Below, piece after piece: positions 1 through 9,532 of a stretch of 64,000 nucleotides of DNA. The translations under genes were made by a program, and so were the position numbers. The stretch is taken from assembly GCF_051131705.1 (NCBI RefSeq), contig NZ_CP180316.1:2542001-2606000 (forward strand). Reading direction: 5' to 3'. The notes under the pieces are model-generated. The model did no database searches and was not told the origin of the DNA. It was given only the letters and a program-made list of their open reading frames with translations. This stretch comes from Arthrobacter_M sp030063245. GTDB taxonomy: Bacteria > Actinomycetota > Actinomycetes > Actinomycetales > Micrococcaceae. Position 1 is the stretch's first letter. Every line of letters begins with the position of its first letter.

Positions 1-174
1 GGTCGTTATGTGCCAGGGCGGGCGGATCCGCCGGCTGGTCTTCGGGCGCTCGAAGCGCTCCACCGAAGGTGCGCAGGAGCCGACCCCCGGCCGCGAGCGC
101 TGCAGGCGAAACGGTGACGACGTCGTCAATGGCGGCGGAGCCCTGTGTGCCCGACGGGGCTGCCAGCGGGACCG

Positions 175-1170
175 TTAGTCGGCTTCCGGCTGGGCCTCGG
201 GCCAGTGGGCGGCCACCGGGCCGAGGGCCAGCCGGCCATTGCGGTGCAGCCAATGCACCGCTTCCGCCACCGCCTGCAGCGAGGTGTACCGCGGCGCGTA
301 GCCCAGAAGGTCGCCGGCCTTGGCGATGCTCATGGATGGACTGCGCGAGATATGCTCGTAGGTAACGTCGGCGTGCTCGGTTGCCGTCATCTGCCGGAAC
401 TGTTCAAACGGCACACAGTTCAGGTTCGCCTCGCGTCCGAACCAGCCCGCCGCAGCTTCGGCGAAACCGCGCAGGGTCAACGCCCGCGGCGACACTACAT
501 GGAAGCTCTCCCCGATGGCTGCCTCCGGCGGGTCCAGGGCGAGCTGGAAGGCCTGCGCAACATCGTCGGCATGGACATGATGGACGGTTTCCAGCCCGAA
601 ATTGGGCAGCGTGACCCGCTCGCCGCGCGCCAGTTGCCGCCAGACGCCCGGATCCAGGTTGCCCGCAGGATTGATTACCGGCCACCCGGGACCGCTGATA
701 TGCCCGGGATGAAGGATGACCGCGCGCAGTCCGGATCGGGACTCACGCCATAGGAGTTCCTCGATCGCGGCTTTGCCGATGCCGTAACTGCCGCTCGGGC
801 GCCGGGCGGCATCCTCGGTCACCGGGACCTCCACCGCCGGCCCGTGCACCCAAATGCTTCCGCAGTGGATCAGCAGGCTGCCGGCGCGGCGGAGCGCGTC
901 CGCAAGCTGCTGCGCGGAGGATGGGGTAAAGCAGATCATGTCAATCACGACGGCGGCGTGCAGATCAGCGATCCGGGCACCGAAGGTGCCGGCGTCGTCG
1001 TCGGCCTCCCGGTCTGCGGTAATCCGGGTAACCTCGGCCCACGCGGGATGCTCATGGTACGGCGAGCGCAGTCCCCTGCTGACGGCGATAACCTCATGGC
1101 CTGCTTGAACCAGCCGCGGGATCAAGTACCCGCCGACATGCCCGGTGGCACCGATGACGACCACACGCAC
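175..1170 (-). CDS. NAD-dependent epimerase/dehydratase family protein
   Basis: This 331-residue protein is a short-chain dehydrogenase-fold NAD(P)-binding enzyme of the extended (epimerase/dehydratase) type. The glycine-rich dinucleotide motif GATGHVGG sits at residues 7-14, directly after the first beta strand, and a YGIGK motif matches the YxxxK catalytic pair of the family. Length and motif placement fit a complete protein. The substrate cannot be read from the sequence; members act on nucleotide sugars or small carbonyl compounds. It appears to be a single gene with no tightly linked partner. The family call is confident, the specific function is unknown. Confidence 0.85.
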   Translation of the reverse strand: MRVVVIGATGHVGGYLIPRLVQAGHEVIAVSRGLRSPYHEHPAWAEVTRITADREADDDAGTFGARIADLHAAVVIDMICFTPSSAQQLADALRRAGSLLIHCGSIWVHGPAVEVPVTEDAARRPSGSYGIGKAAIEELLWRESRSGLRAVILHPGHISGPGWPVINPAGNLDPGVWRQLARGERVTLPNFGLETVHHVHADDVAQAFQLALDPPEAAIGESFHVVSPRALTLRGFAEAAAGWFGREANLNCVPFEQFRQMTATEHADVTYEHISRSPSMSIAKAGDLLGYAPRYTSLQAVAEAVHWLHRNGRLALGPVAAHWPEAQPEAD

Positions 1171-1271
1171 TTTCCGCTCCTGTCTGCCGGAGGACTCCGG
1201 CGATCGCCATCCGAACGCGGTCCGGCTCAGCCGGTAACGTCGGCGGCGCCGTATGTCCGGCTCCGTTACCC

Positions 1272-1469
1272 CTAGACGACGACCTCTTCGCTGTCCAGGA
1301 AGCCATCTTCGATGTCCCAGTCCACTACCGGAATCCTCACATCGGCATAATCGTCGGCGGGATCGTTATCCCTCACATGCCCCGGAGGGAGGTACCGGCG
1401 GGTCGCGGGGACCACGGCCGGGTTCAGTTCTGCAGACTGTTGGGGGTGGTCATTCATTCCAGGGGTCAT
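1272..1469 (-). CDS. small acidic hypothetical protein
   Basis: This is a short reading frame of about 65 residues. The start is placed at the ATG at 1469 because an AAGGAG ribosome-binding site lies six bases upstream; ATGs at 1475 and 1484 lie closer to or within that site. The C-terminal half is strongly acidic and ends in a run of valines after DSEE. There is no membrane segment and no recognised domain. It stands alone between the epimerase and the mannosyltransferase. I do not recognise it. The good ribosome-binding site is the main argument that it is real. Confidence 0.45.
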   Translation of the reverse strand: MTPGMNDHPQQSAELNPAVVPATRRYLPPGHVRDNDPADDYADVRIPVVDWDIEDGFLDSEEVVV

Positions 1470-1681
1470 GTGCATCTCCTTCATTGGTGGGGCGATGGTG
1501 TTCACCCCACAGCGCGGTACGGCCTGTGGCTCGACCATCCGGTACGGATCAGCACACCACGGCTCCCCGAAACCGTCAACCCCCACGCTGGCCCATCCGC
1601 GCATCCCCTCCCGACCCAAGTAGGTAGCAGATACTGCACTCAAACGGCCGAATGGGTGCATCTGCTGCTACCCAGTTGGGA

Positions 1682-1751
1682 CGGGGCGGAGGAGGCGGAA
1701 CGGGACGGGGCGGAGGGCGGCCGCATTGCGGGGCGGAGGAGGCGGAACGGG
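1682..1751. repeat. 23-bp GC-rich direct repeat pair
   Basis: The same 23-base purine-rich sequence occurs at 1682-1704 and 1729-1751, just downstream of the stop codon of the minus-strand mannosyltransferase gene. The intervening bases repeat part of the unit. No protein-coding role is visible. It may be slippage-derived filler or part of a transcript end. Confidence 0.6.
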
Positions 1752-1761
1752 CCGGGTACGT

Positions 1762-3339
1762 TTAGAGCAGCTCGCCGGGGCGCAGGAACAGCACGCGGGT
1801 TTTGCGGTCGATGAAGACCACGTACAACGCGAACGACACGCCCACCACGATCGCCACCGCGCGCACAATTCCAATCGGGATCCATTGAAAGACGCTTAGC
1901 TGGTCCGTCAGGGCGATCAGCATGAAAAACGCGGTCAGGAACAGCACCATGCGCAGCTGCCAGTTTTCCTTGATACCGACGACGCCGAACAACACTAGCA
2001 GCCAGACCATGTACCACGGCTGGATCATCGGTGCCAGGAGCACGACGGCGGCGAAGCCCCACGCCATCCGGCTTAGGATGGTAGCGCTATAGGTGCTTCC
2101 CAACGGGCCTCGGAACGCGAGCCAAACGACGGCGAACACGGACAGCACGGTCCCGACCAGGTCGACGGCGGACGTCACTGCGCTGCCCGGGGCACCGAAC
2201 AGACCGGCCAAAAAGCCCAGCACCGCCCCCAGCATTCCTACCGGTGCGTACCAAATCCACACTGTCGAGGAGGTGCGCAGTGCGGCCACCCAGCCGAAGC
2301 CCAGACCGTTGACCATTCCGGCGACCCACAACAGGCCCATGGACAGTACAAAGGTGAGCGACCAGCACCAGAATTTGCGTCCCCAGCCGGCCTTGGAGCC
2401 AGCCCACAGCAGGCCAACGAACGGCAGCGCAATCAGCGTGATTGGTTTAATCGCGATGGACGCCGTGACCAGCACGATGCCCAGGAACGGTCTCTTGATA
2501 GCGGCAAAATACACCCCGGTCACCACCAGCCCGAGCATGAGGGAATCATTGTGGGCGCTGGCAATGAAGTTGATCAGCAGGACAGGGTTCAGAACAGTCA
2601 GCCAGAGGGTGCGTTCGGCGTTGATCCCGTGCAGCGCCGCGAGCTTGGGCACAAAGACGGCCAGCAGCAGCACGCCGGCCACCGCCGCCAGCCGGAACGC
2701 GATGAGGGAAACCTCGGGAATTCCAAACCCCATCCAGACTGCGAACTGCTCGATCCACAGAAACAGCGGGCCATAAGGTGTAGGAGCCTCCGTCCAGAGC
2801 GTGTCCGGGCCAAGCTGGTAGTAGTTGTTCAGCGCCGAGATTCCGTTGGTGTACGGGTTAAGCCCCTGGCTCATCAGCCGGCCCTGGCCTATGTAGGCGT
2901 AAACGTCCCGGCTGAACAACGGAAGGGCGACGACGAGTGGCAGCGCCCAGAGCAGCAGCGCCTTGCGCAGCACGGGCCGGGCGGACTCATCCCAGACACT
3001 GATCCGCTGGGCCAGCCGCAACCACGAGCGCACCAACAGGAGAGCCCCGAAACACAGCATCACGGTACAGCTGATGACTCCAACCGGCGTCGTCCGCGCT
3101 GCAATGAATACCGGCGTCCGGATCAGCGCGGAACTGCCCGCAAGCCAACCGACGCCAATTGACCCCAGCACCATCAGGATGGACGCAACAAAGCCCTGTA
3201 CCAAGGCAACCTTCGTGGTCCCGGCTGCGCCGGCGTCGCCCTTGTGTGACCAGGCCACCAGCAGACCAACGATCCCGGACCGCCCGCCACTAACCGCCGA
3301 GCTAAGAGCCGGGGTCCCGCGCGGTTTGTCGGTCAACAT
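1762..3339 (-). CDS. polytopic mannosyltransferase, MptB-like (polyprenol-phosphomannose dependent)
   Basis: This hydrophobic protein of about 525 residues has many transmembrane segments and belongs to the MptA/MptB class of GT-C alpha-1,6-mannosyltransferases. These extend lipomannan backbones outside the membrane using polyprenyl-phosphate mannose. The loop FSRDVYAYIGQGR and the following GLNPYTNGIS and TPYGP motifs are the family hallmark; the Asp of FSRDVY is the expected catalytic residue. The start at 3339 is chosen over an ATG at 3432 because the extra 31 residues are not family-like and a GAGGA site lies about ten bases upstream, though neither start is certain. A homologous gene lies at 6503-8299, with two GT87-type genes between them on the other strand. 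Confidence 0.8.
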   Translation of the reverse strand: MLTDKPRGTPALSSAVSGGRSGIVGLLVAWSHKGDAGAAGTTKVALVQGFVASILMVLGSIGVGWLAGSSALIRTPVFIAARTTPVGVISCTVMLCFGALLLVRSWLRLAQRISVWDESARPVLRKALLLWALPLVVALPLFSRDVYAYIGQGRLMSQGLNPYTNGISALNNYYQLGPDTLWTEAPTPYGPLFLWIEQFAVWMGFGIPEVSLIAFRLAAVAGVLLLAVFVPKLAALHGINAERTLWLTVLNPVLLINFIASAHNDSLMLGLVVTGVYFAAIKRPFLGIVLVTASIAIKPITLIALPFVGLLWAGSKAGWGRKFWCWSLTFVLSMGLLWVAGMVNGLGFGWVAALRTSSTVWIWYAPVGMLGAVLGFLAGLFGAPGSAVTSAVDLVGTVLSVFAVVWLAFRGPLGSTYSATILSRMAWGFAAVVLLAPMIQPWYMVWLLVLFGVVGIKENWQLRMVLFLTAFFMLIALTDQLSVFQWIPIGIVRAVAIVVGVSFALYVVFIDRKTRVLFLRPGELL

Positions 3340-3619
3340 CGATGAAGAGTCCTCTTCGGTAAGGAGATACGCGCTGCCTTTGGGGGCTCGCGGCAGGCAA
3401 CGGTTGGCCTCGATATCGGCTGATCCCGCCACCCGAAGATGATGCTCGGGACCACGGCGATTCTAACACCGCGGGCGTGCGCCCACACGGTCCCGGCGCC
3501 CACCTGCGGTAATATCAAGGGGCGGGAACTTTCCGTGCGCGGTTTTATCCCGCACCCCCGGCCTGCCGGCGGTCCCCTCCGCGGCGGCTGCACGAACCCG
3601 CCGGACACCGATCCGCTCC

Positions 3620-4981
3620 ATGGCCAGCCACGGAGATCCATATTTGAGAAGGACTGCTCACATTTCTACGGACTCTTTCTTCGGCGCCTTGACGCGGGCC
3701 CGGCAACGTCTGCTGTCAGGCCCGGCGGCGGCGCGGCTCAATACCCCCCGGGGCCTGCTCTGGGGCTTTATTGCCATCCACCTGTTCTTCATCGGGTTCA
3801 TGATGATCTGGGTCGTGCAGGGCCAGGCGTTCAGCGATACGTTCATTTACCGGGAATGGGCCGCCGCCGGGTTCCGTGATGAAAATCTCTCCGGCGGTCC
3901 CAGCCCGTGGGTTTATCCGATCCTCGCGCTGCTGCCCATAGCGATCGCCGGAATCGCGGGCAAAGGGCTGTTTCTGCTGATCTGGGTCCTGATGATCACC
4001 GTCCTCAACGGCCTGGCGGTGGGTAAGCTCACCAACTGGGGCAAGAACCGTGGTGCCGTCCGGGCTGCTTGGTGGTGGCTGGTGTTCGTCCTCCTGATGG
4101 GCTGGCTTGGCTTTGCCCGCGTGGACGGCCTGACGGCACCTCTCGTGCTCATTGCGCTCGTCTACGGCGTCGCCAACCCGTTTGTGGCCTCCGTGCTGCT
4201 CAGCATCGCGACATGGGTCAAGGTCTGGCCCGCCGCCGTCGTGCTGGCGCTGTTCACCGTCGTGAGGGAGCGACTTCGCGTTCTGGCTGCCGGCATTCTG
4301 GTCACCGCTGTGGTGGCGGCCGCGGCGCTGTCCCTGGGCGTCCTGCCCAAGCTGTTCCATTTCCTGACTGAACAAGGCGATCGCGGCATGCAGCTGGAGG
4401 CCACGTTCACCACGCCATGGCTCTGGCTGTCCGTGCTGAACGCCGGCGGCACACGGATGTACATGAATACGGACATCAACTCCATGCAGGTCGACGGGCC
4501 CGGGACGGTCCTGATGTCCTACCTGATGCAGCCGCTGCTCATTGTTGCCGCACTCCTGGTGGCCGGTCTGATCTTCTGGGCGCTGCATAACGGCAACCGG
4601 CACGGCGGACAGGGCGGCGGCGCGGACCGCACCGAGCTGCTACTGGCCGGTTCACTGACAATGGCGACGGCGTTCGTCGTCTTTAATAAGGTCGGCTCGC
4701 CTCAGTTCATGGTCTGGCTGGCCCCGGCCGTCGCCGTCGGGCTGGCGCACTGCTGGAAGGAATGGCGCGTGCCTGCCGCCATGCTGATCGGCATAGCCGT
4801 GGCCACGTTCTTTGTGTACCCGCTGTTTTATGACGCGCTGAGCCACAACAACCCGGTGATGGCGCTGGTGCTGACCATCCGGAACGTGCTGCTGGTGGTG
4901 CTGTTCTGCTGGTCCGTCCGGCGGCTCTACGTATTGGGCAAGCGAGCCGAAGCGCCCGTGAACGCCGGCAGGGAGTCCTGA
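3620..4981 (+). CDS. GT87-type (DUF2029) membrane mannosyltransferase
   Basis: This is a membrane protein of up to 453 residues with about ten hydrophobic segments and the GT-C pattern of the GT87/DUF2029 family. In actinobacteria these are polyprenyl-phosphomannose-dependent alpha-mannosyltransferases. Conserved features include an acidic first loop (FSDTFIYREW), the segment SIATWVKVWPAA and the motif FNKVGSPQFMVWLAP near the C-terminus. It is a clear paralog of the next gene, which starts 34 bases after its stop, so the two probably form an operon. The start is uncertain because no good ribosome-binding site precedes the ATG at 3620. Acceptor and linkage cannot be inferred. Confidence 0.75.
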   Translation: MASHGDPYLRRTAHISTDSFFGALTRARQRLLSGPAAARLNTPRGLLWGFIAIHLFFIGFMMIWVVQGQAFSDTFIYREWAAAGFRDENLSGGPSPWVYPILALLPIAIAGIAGKGLFLLIWVLMITVLNGLAVGKLTNWGKNRGAVRAAWWWLVFVLLMGWLGFARVDGLTAPLVLIALVYGVANPFVASVLLSIATWVKVWPAAVVLALFTVVRERLRVLAAGILVTAVVAAAALSLGVLPKLFHFLTEQGDRGMQLEATFTTPWLWLSVLNAGGTRMYMNTDINSMQVDGPGTVLMSYLMQPLLIVAALLVAGLIFWALHNGNRHGGQGGGADRTELLLAGSLTMATAFVVFNKVGSPQFMVWLAPAVAVGLAHCWKEWRVPAAMLIGIAVATFFVYPLFYDALSHNNPVMALVLTIRNVLLVVLFCWSVRRLYVLGKRAEAPVNAGRES

Positions 4982-5015
4982 GATTTCCAGGAAATTCTTT
5001 GCTCTGCTCCTGAGC

Positions 5016-6278
5016 GTGCGCAATTCCATCCTTCCACCGGCAGCGGTGGCGTGGTTTACCAGACCATCCAGCGTGTGGTGGGGCTTCGCCGTGGTCCACC
5101 TGTATTTTCTGGCGTGGATGATGTCCTTCGTTATTCACGGCACCACGTTCAGCGACACGGAGCAGTACCGCCAATGGGCCCTGGCTGGTTTTAATCCGGC
5201 GGACATGGAAGGGAGCATCAGCCCCTGGGTCTATCCTGTTCTGGCACAGATCCCCATTTTCCTTGCCAATGTTGCCGGCCCGGGTGTCTATTTGCTGATG
5301 TGGATGCTGATCATCACGGCGCTCAACGCCGGGGCCATGCTGTATCTGACCCGCGGTCCCCGCCGGAGGACCGGCATCGCGCCGGCCTGGTGGTGGCTGG
5401 TCTTCCTGATCTTTATGGGCTACCTCGGGTTTGCCCGGGTGGAGGGCATCACCGCCCCGATTGTCCTGGTGGCGCTTCTCTTTGCCGCCAGGCGGCCGCT
5501 GGTGGCTACGGTGCTGCTGAGCATCGCGACCTGGATCAAGGTCTGGCCCGCGGCCGTCATCGCGCCGATTGTGATCGTCAGCCGGAAGCGGGTGAAGATC
5601 ATCGCCACCGGTGTCCTGGTCAGCGCCGTCGTGATGCTGGGCACGTATCTGGCCGGCGGTGGAAATCATCTGTTCGATTTCCTGACCAACCAAGGCGAGC
5701 GGGGCATGCAGTTGGAGGCTACCTTCTCCACGCCGTGGGTCTGGCTGAGCGTCTTCCATCTGGGCGGATCAAAGATCGCGGATAATCTTGCCATCAATTC
5801 AACCGAGGTCTACGGGCCGGGCGCATCCGCCGCGGCGTTTCTGATGCAGCCGCTGTTCCTGCTGGCGGCGGCGGTGGCGGCGCTGCTGCTCGTCTGGGCG
5901 CTGCACCAGGGTGCCGAACGCGAGGAACTGTTCCTGGAGGGCGCCCTGATGATGACCACCGCGTTCATCGTGTTCAACAAGGTGGGATCACCGCAGTTCA
6001 TTATCTGGCTGGCGCCGGTGGTCATCGCGGGGCTGACGCACGACTGGGCCCGCTGGAAGGTCCCCGCCGCGCTGCTGATGGCCATTGCCATCACCACATT
6101 CGTGATCTATCCGCTGTTTTATACACCGCTGATCCACGCGAACCCCGTGATGGCGGCAGTGCTGAGTACCCGCAATGTACTCCTGGTGGTGTTGTTGTAC
6201 TGGTCCGTGCGCCGCACGGTTGAGCTGGCCCGCAGGCCGCGACCGGTTTCCGGCGCCCTCACCGCCGCGGCCAATTGA
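5016..6278 (+). CDS. GT87-type (DUF2029) membrane mannosyltransferase, paralog
   Basis: This 420-residue polytopic protein begins with GTG. It shares with the preceding gene the same motif order: a first-loop FSDTEQYRQW, then SIATWIKVWPAA and FNKVGSPQFIIWLAP. The two look like products of a tandem duplication that has since diverged. The likely role is addition of mannose to a membrane-anchored glycan from polyprenyl-phosphate mannose. It sits between two MptB-like genes transcribed the other way, which points to a shared lipomannan-type pathway. The specific linkage formed is inference. Confidence 0.75.
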   Translation: MRNSILPPAAVAWFTRPSSVWWGFAVVHLYFLAWMMSFVIHGTTFSDTEQYRQWALAGFNPADMEGSISPWVYPVLAQIPIFLANVAGPGVYLLMWMLIITALNAGAMLYLTRGPRRRTGIAPAWWWLVFLIFMGYLGFARVEGITAPIVLVALLFAARRPLVATVLLSIATWIKVWPAAVIAPIVIVSRKRVKIIATGVLVSAVVMLGTYLAGGGNHLFDFLTNQGERGMQLEATFSTPWVWLSVFHLGGSKIADNLAINSTEVYGPGASAAAFLMQPLFLLAAAVAALLLVWALHQGAEREELFLEGALMMTTAFIVFNKVGSPQFIIWLAPVVIAGLTHDWARWKVPAALLMAIAITTFVIYPLFYTPLIHANPVMAAVLSTRNVLLVVLLYWSVRRTVELARRPRPVSGALTAAAN

Positions 6279-6502
6279 GCCCCACATTCCGGCATCCCGA
6301 ATCTGGAGTTTCGGTATGGCGGCAGGATCCCGGAAATGGCCCCGACACGCACCTTGGATGCGGGGCAGCGGTCCATAGCTGGTGCGGCGCGGCGGATGGC
6401 GGGTCGGCGCCTATAGCTCGGCAGCACGGCCCGCATGATGGCGGATCGGCGCCAGACGGCACCAGTCAGGCGGCCTAACCATGTGGCCGCAATCAGACGG
6501 CC

Positions 6503-8299
6503 TTAGTCAGAACGCCGTGCGGGTGGACGCGGCTCGACGGACACGCCGCCCTGGAAGGCCAGCGGCACCAGTGTGATGGCCTCGGTCGCCGGCGCCTCCA
6601 ACACCGCCGCCGGGGCAACCCCGGCCTTCGTGCCGCGCAGCAGAGCGGACAGCCCCCTATGCAGGAGCAGTTTCCTGGTGTGCACATCGATGAAGAGCAG
6701 ATAGAAGATGAAGCCCAGCGCCACCAAGTACGCCAGCGTGGAGGCATGGAACTGCAGTTGCACGAAGGACCAAACCGAGAGCTGGTCCTGGGCCCCGAAC
6801 ACCACGAAGAACGTGATGATCACGTACAGGGACTTGATCTGCCAGTCATTGCGGATACCCGTGACGGCGAGGAACGGGATGAACCAGAGAACGTACCAAG
6901 GCTGGATGATCGGCGACAGCATCACCACCGCGGCAAAGGCCAGTGCCATCCGGCGGATCAGCTTTGAGTAGTCACCGCGGAACATCAGGAGAACCACCAG
7001 CCCGACGCCGGCATATTTGAGCCCCGTCCGCAGAATCCCAGCCAGCATCCCCCCGTGCAGACCGAGCACGTTGGCCAGAGCCTCCACCCGTTGCCCGAGG
7101 AACCCGGACGGTGAATAGCCGGTGTAGCCGGGGGTGGGATCCAGGATGGCCCAGACCCAGCCCAGTCCCAGGTTGTAAGGGATGCCGCTGAGCGCCAGCA
7201 CGCCGAAGCTGATCGCCGCCGTCGCACCCCAGAAGAGGAACTTCCTGCCCAGCGACGCGGCGGGACCGGCCCACAGCAGCGCGATGAAGGGCAGCAGCAG
7301 CACAGTGATCGGCTTGACACCGATGGACGCGGTCACCAGCAGGATGCCCCAGATCGGGCGTTTGGTGGCGGCGAGATAGGTGCCAGCGACGGCGAGCCCA
7401 ACCATCAGCGCGTCATTGTGCGCACTGGCGACAAAGCTGATCAGGAAAAGCGGGTTTGCCACCGATATCCACAACGCGCGGGCGCCGCTGAGACCGTGCA
7501 GGCGCGCCAGCTTGGGCACGTAAAGCACACAAAGGGCGACGCCGGCCACGGCGAGTAGCCGGAACAGGAAGACCGAGGTGTCGGGCTGGGCGCCGGTGAA
7601 CTGCACGACGGCGCGTTCGAGCCAGAGGAAGTAGGGCCCGTACGGGGTCTTCGCTTCCGCCCAAGCCGGGTCCGCGCCGAGGGCAAACCAGTTGCTGAGC
7701 GCGGAAATACCCGTGGTGTAAGGGTTCAGGCCCTCCAGAACCAGCCTGCCCTGCCCGGTATAGGCGTAGACATCGCGGGAAAAGATCGGCACGGCGAAGA
7801 GCATCGGCGCCGACCACGCCCCGATCGCGATCACTACCGAGCGTAGGGCGCCCGGTCCCCAGTTCTGCAGCCGCTGACCCAGCCGGAGCCACGACCGCAT
7901 CAGCAGCATCGCACCTAGGGTCAACAGCACCGTGGAGGTCGTGACGCCCCACCCCTCTGTCCGCAACGAGATGACCACGGGGTTGCGGACCATCGGCGAG
8001 CCGTTGGCAATCCAGCCGGCGCCGATGGAGCCGACAAACATCATCAGCGATCCGACAAAGCCCTGAACGATGGCGATGTAGGCCTTCGGCTTGACGGGTT
8101 CGCCGGTCCCGCCCGCAGGCGAACCGGCCGGGCCCGACGGTGCAGCCACGGATGTGGCGTGCGATGCCGCCGCAGCCGGAGCTGTCGACGTCGGCTCGGG
8201 CACGGCCCCCACGACGCCGGGCTGCGGGGCCGACGGGTCGCCGTCGACCCCCGTCTCGGGCCGGTCTCCCGTGCTCACGCGCGAATCGCCTGCCGTCAT
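6503..8299 (-). CDS. polytopic mannosyltransferase, MptB-like, with Pro/Ala-rich N-terminal tail
   Basis: This is a 598-residue homolog of the gene at 1762-3339. After about 65 residues of low-complexity Pro/Ala/Gly-rich sequence, probably cytoplasmic, the membrane core begins with AIVQGFVGSLMMFVGS, which parallels the other copy. The catalytic-loop motif FSRDVYAYTGQGR and the following GLNPYTTGISALSN and TPYGPYF are all present. The family is MptB-type polyprenyl-phosphomannose-dependent alpha-1,6-mannosyltransferase. The two MptB-like genes are co-directional and flank a convergent pair of GT87 genes. Which of the two primes the mannan and which extends it cannot be told from sequence. Confidence 0.8.
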   Translation of the reverse strand: MTAGDSRVSTGDRPETGVDGDPSAPQPGVVGAVPEPTSTAPAAAASHATSVAAPSGPAGSPAGGTGEPVKPKAYIAIVQGFVGSLMMFVGSIGAGWIANGSPMVRNPVVISLRTEGWGVTTSTVLLTLGAMLLMRSWLRLGQRLQNWGPGALRSVVIAIGAWSAPMLFAVPIFSRDVYAYTGQGRLVLEGLNPYTTGISALSNWFALGADPAWAEAKTPYGPYFLWLERAVVQFTGAQPDTSVFLFRLLAVAGVALCVLYVPKLARLHGLSGARALWISVANPLFLISFVASAHNDALMVGLAVAGTYLAATKRPIWGILLVTASIGVKPITVLLLPFIALLWAGPAASLGRKFLFWGATAAISFGVLALSGIPYNLGLGWVWAILDPTPGYTGYSPSGFLGQRVEALANVLGLHGGMLAGILRTGLKYAGVGLVVLLMFRGDYSKLIRRMALAFAAVVMLSPIIQPWYVLWFIPFLAVTGIRNDWQIKSLYVIITFFVVFGAQDQLSVWSFVQLQFHASTLAYLVALGFIFYLLFIDVHTRKLLLHRGLSALLRGTKAGVAPAAVLEAPATEAITLVPLAFQGGVSVEPRPPARRSD

Positions 8300-8479
8300 T
8301 TTTCTACAGTCCTCTGGTGCCCTAAGGCGATCGTTCGCAGCTGGTCAATGGAGGGTCAGGGTTGAGTCAAGTGATGAGCCATTTTAGCACCGGGACACGC
8401 ACGGGTCCGGGATCCAACGGGCATGTGACCAGCACCATCCGCCCGAGGTCCGGCGCCGGCGTCACGGTACATTTGACTG

Positions 8480-9082
8480 GTGCCTATATCAAACGAACGA
8501 ATTGTATGGATTGACTGCGAGATGACGGGCCTGGACCTGAAGGCGGATGCCCTCATTGAGGTGGCGGTCCTGGTCACCGACTCGGAACTGAACATCCTGG
8601 GCGAAGGCCTGGACGTCGTGATCCGGCCGGAAGCCGAAGCGCTGGCCCAGATGAACGACTTTGTCAGGGACATGCACACCACCTCCAAGCTGCTCGACGA
8701 GCTCCCGCATGGCCTGTCCATGGCGGAGGCCGAGGCGCAGGTGCTCGCCTACATCAAGATGTATGTGCCGGAGCCGAAAAAGGCACCGCTGGGCGGCAAC
8801 TCCGTCGGGACGGACAGGATGTTCCTGGCACGCGACATGCCCGCCGTCGTCGAGCATCTGCATTACCGCGTCGTTGACGTATCCACCATCAAGGAACTTT
8901 CCCGGCGCTGGTATGCCCGGGCCTACTTCCAGTCCCCGCCGAAGTTCGGCGGCCACCGTGCCCTGGGCGACATCCAGGACTCCATCAACGAACTGAAGTA
9001 CTACCGCGAGGCGGTCTTCGTCCCGGCCCCGGGCCCCGATTCTGCCACCGCCAAAAAGATTTCGCAGCGGTTCAAGGGCTGA
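8480..9082 (+). CDS. orn: oligoribonuclease
   Basis: This 200-residue DEDDh 3'-5' exoribonuclease degrades the short (2-5 nt) RNA products left by other RNases and pGpG from cyclic-di-GMP turnover. The first exonuclease motif VWIDCEMTGLD is at residues 9-19, followed by a conserved GNSVGTDRMFL block and the HRALGDIQDSI motif, which supplies the last His and Asp. Length matches the family. The start is a GTG that yields the usual MPISNERIVWID N-terminus. It is followed by the tRNA-His gene. High confidence. Confidence 0.96.
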   Translation: MPISNERIVWIDCEMTGLDLKADALIEVAVLVTDSELNILGEGLDVVIRPEAEALAQMNDFVRDMHTTSKLLDELPHGLSMAEAEAQVLAYIKMYVPEPKKAPLGGNSVGTDRMFLARDMPAVVEHLHYRVVDVSTIKELSRRWYARAYFQSPPKFGGHRALGDIQDSINELKYYREAVFVPAPGPDSATAKKISQRFKG

Positions 9083-9254
9083 TAGACGGCCTATTACCGG
9101 CTCTTTTTCGGCCGGAAAGCCCGGAATCCCGGGCACCGGGCAGAGCTAGCTGGGAACGGTCCGCAGAATATGTCACGAGTACCCCAAAACAGCAGGTAGA
9201 CTATTTGCCGTTGCCTTATCCATTTCGGAGTCATCCGGAGCGGAACGGCGCATG

Positions 9255-9330
9255 GTGGGATTAGCTCAGTTGGCAGAGCGCCTGGTTGTGGTCCAGGAGG
9301 TCGCGGGTTCAACCCCCGTATCTCACCCCA
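9255..9330 (+). tRNA. tRNA-His (anticodon GTG)
   Basis: A full cloverleaf can be drawn. The 7-bp acceptor stem pairs GTGGGAT with ATCTCAC at 9320-9326. The anticodon stem is CCTGG/CCAGG with loop TTGTGGT, giving anticodon GTG. The T arm carries GGTTCAA. The discriminator is C at 9327 and CCA is encoded at 9328-9330. A G at 9254 opposite C73 is the extra G-1 that identifies histidine tRNA. Confidence 0.97.
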
Positions 9331-9373
9331 AAGGTTGTGAGGGTGCTGCGAAGATGTGCCGCCCATGTCGACA

Positions 9374-9405
9374 AAGGCCGCGCTGGAAGTATCCGGTGCG
9401 GCCTT
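9374..9405 (+). terminator. possible hairpin terminator after tRNA-His
   Basis: An 8-bp perfect stem, AAGGCCGC with GCGGCCTT, encloses a 16-base loop about 44 bases after the tRNA. There is no T-run after it, so a role in termination is only plausible. Confidence 0.35.
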
Positions 9406-9532
9406 CGTCATGCCGAGGTGTTGTCTCAGTTTCATGGTTACGTGTTATCCCGAAGTGTCATCTGACGGTGGCCCTGTCCCGCGGCCGCCGGCCAGGAACC
9501 CCCCGTCCCGGAATGCAGGAGGAGCCTCCGAC

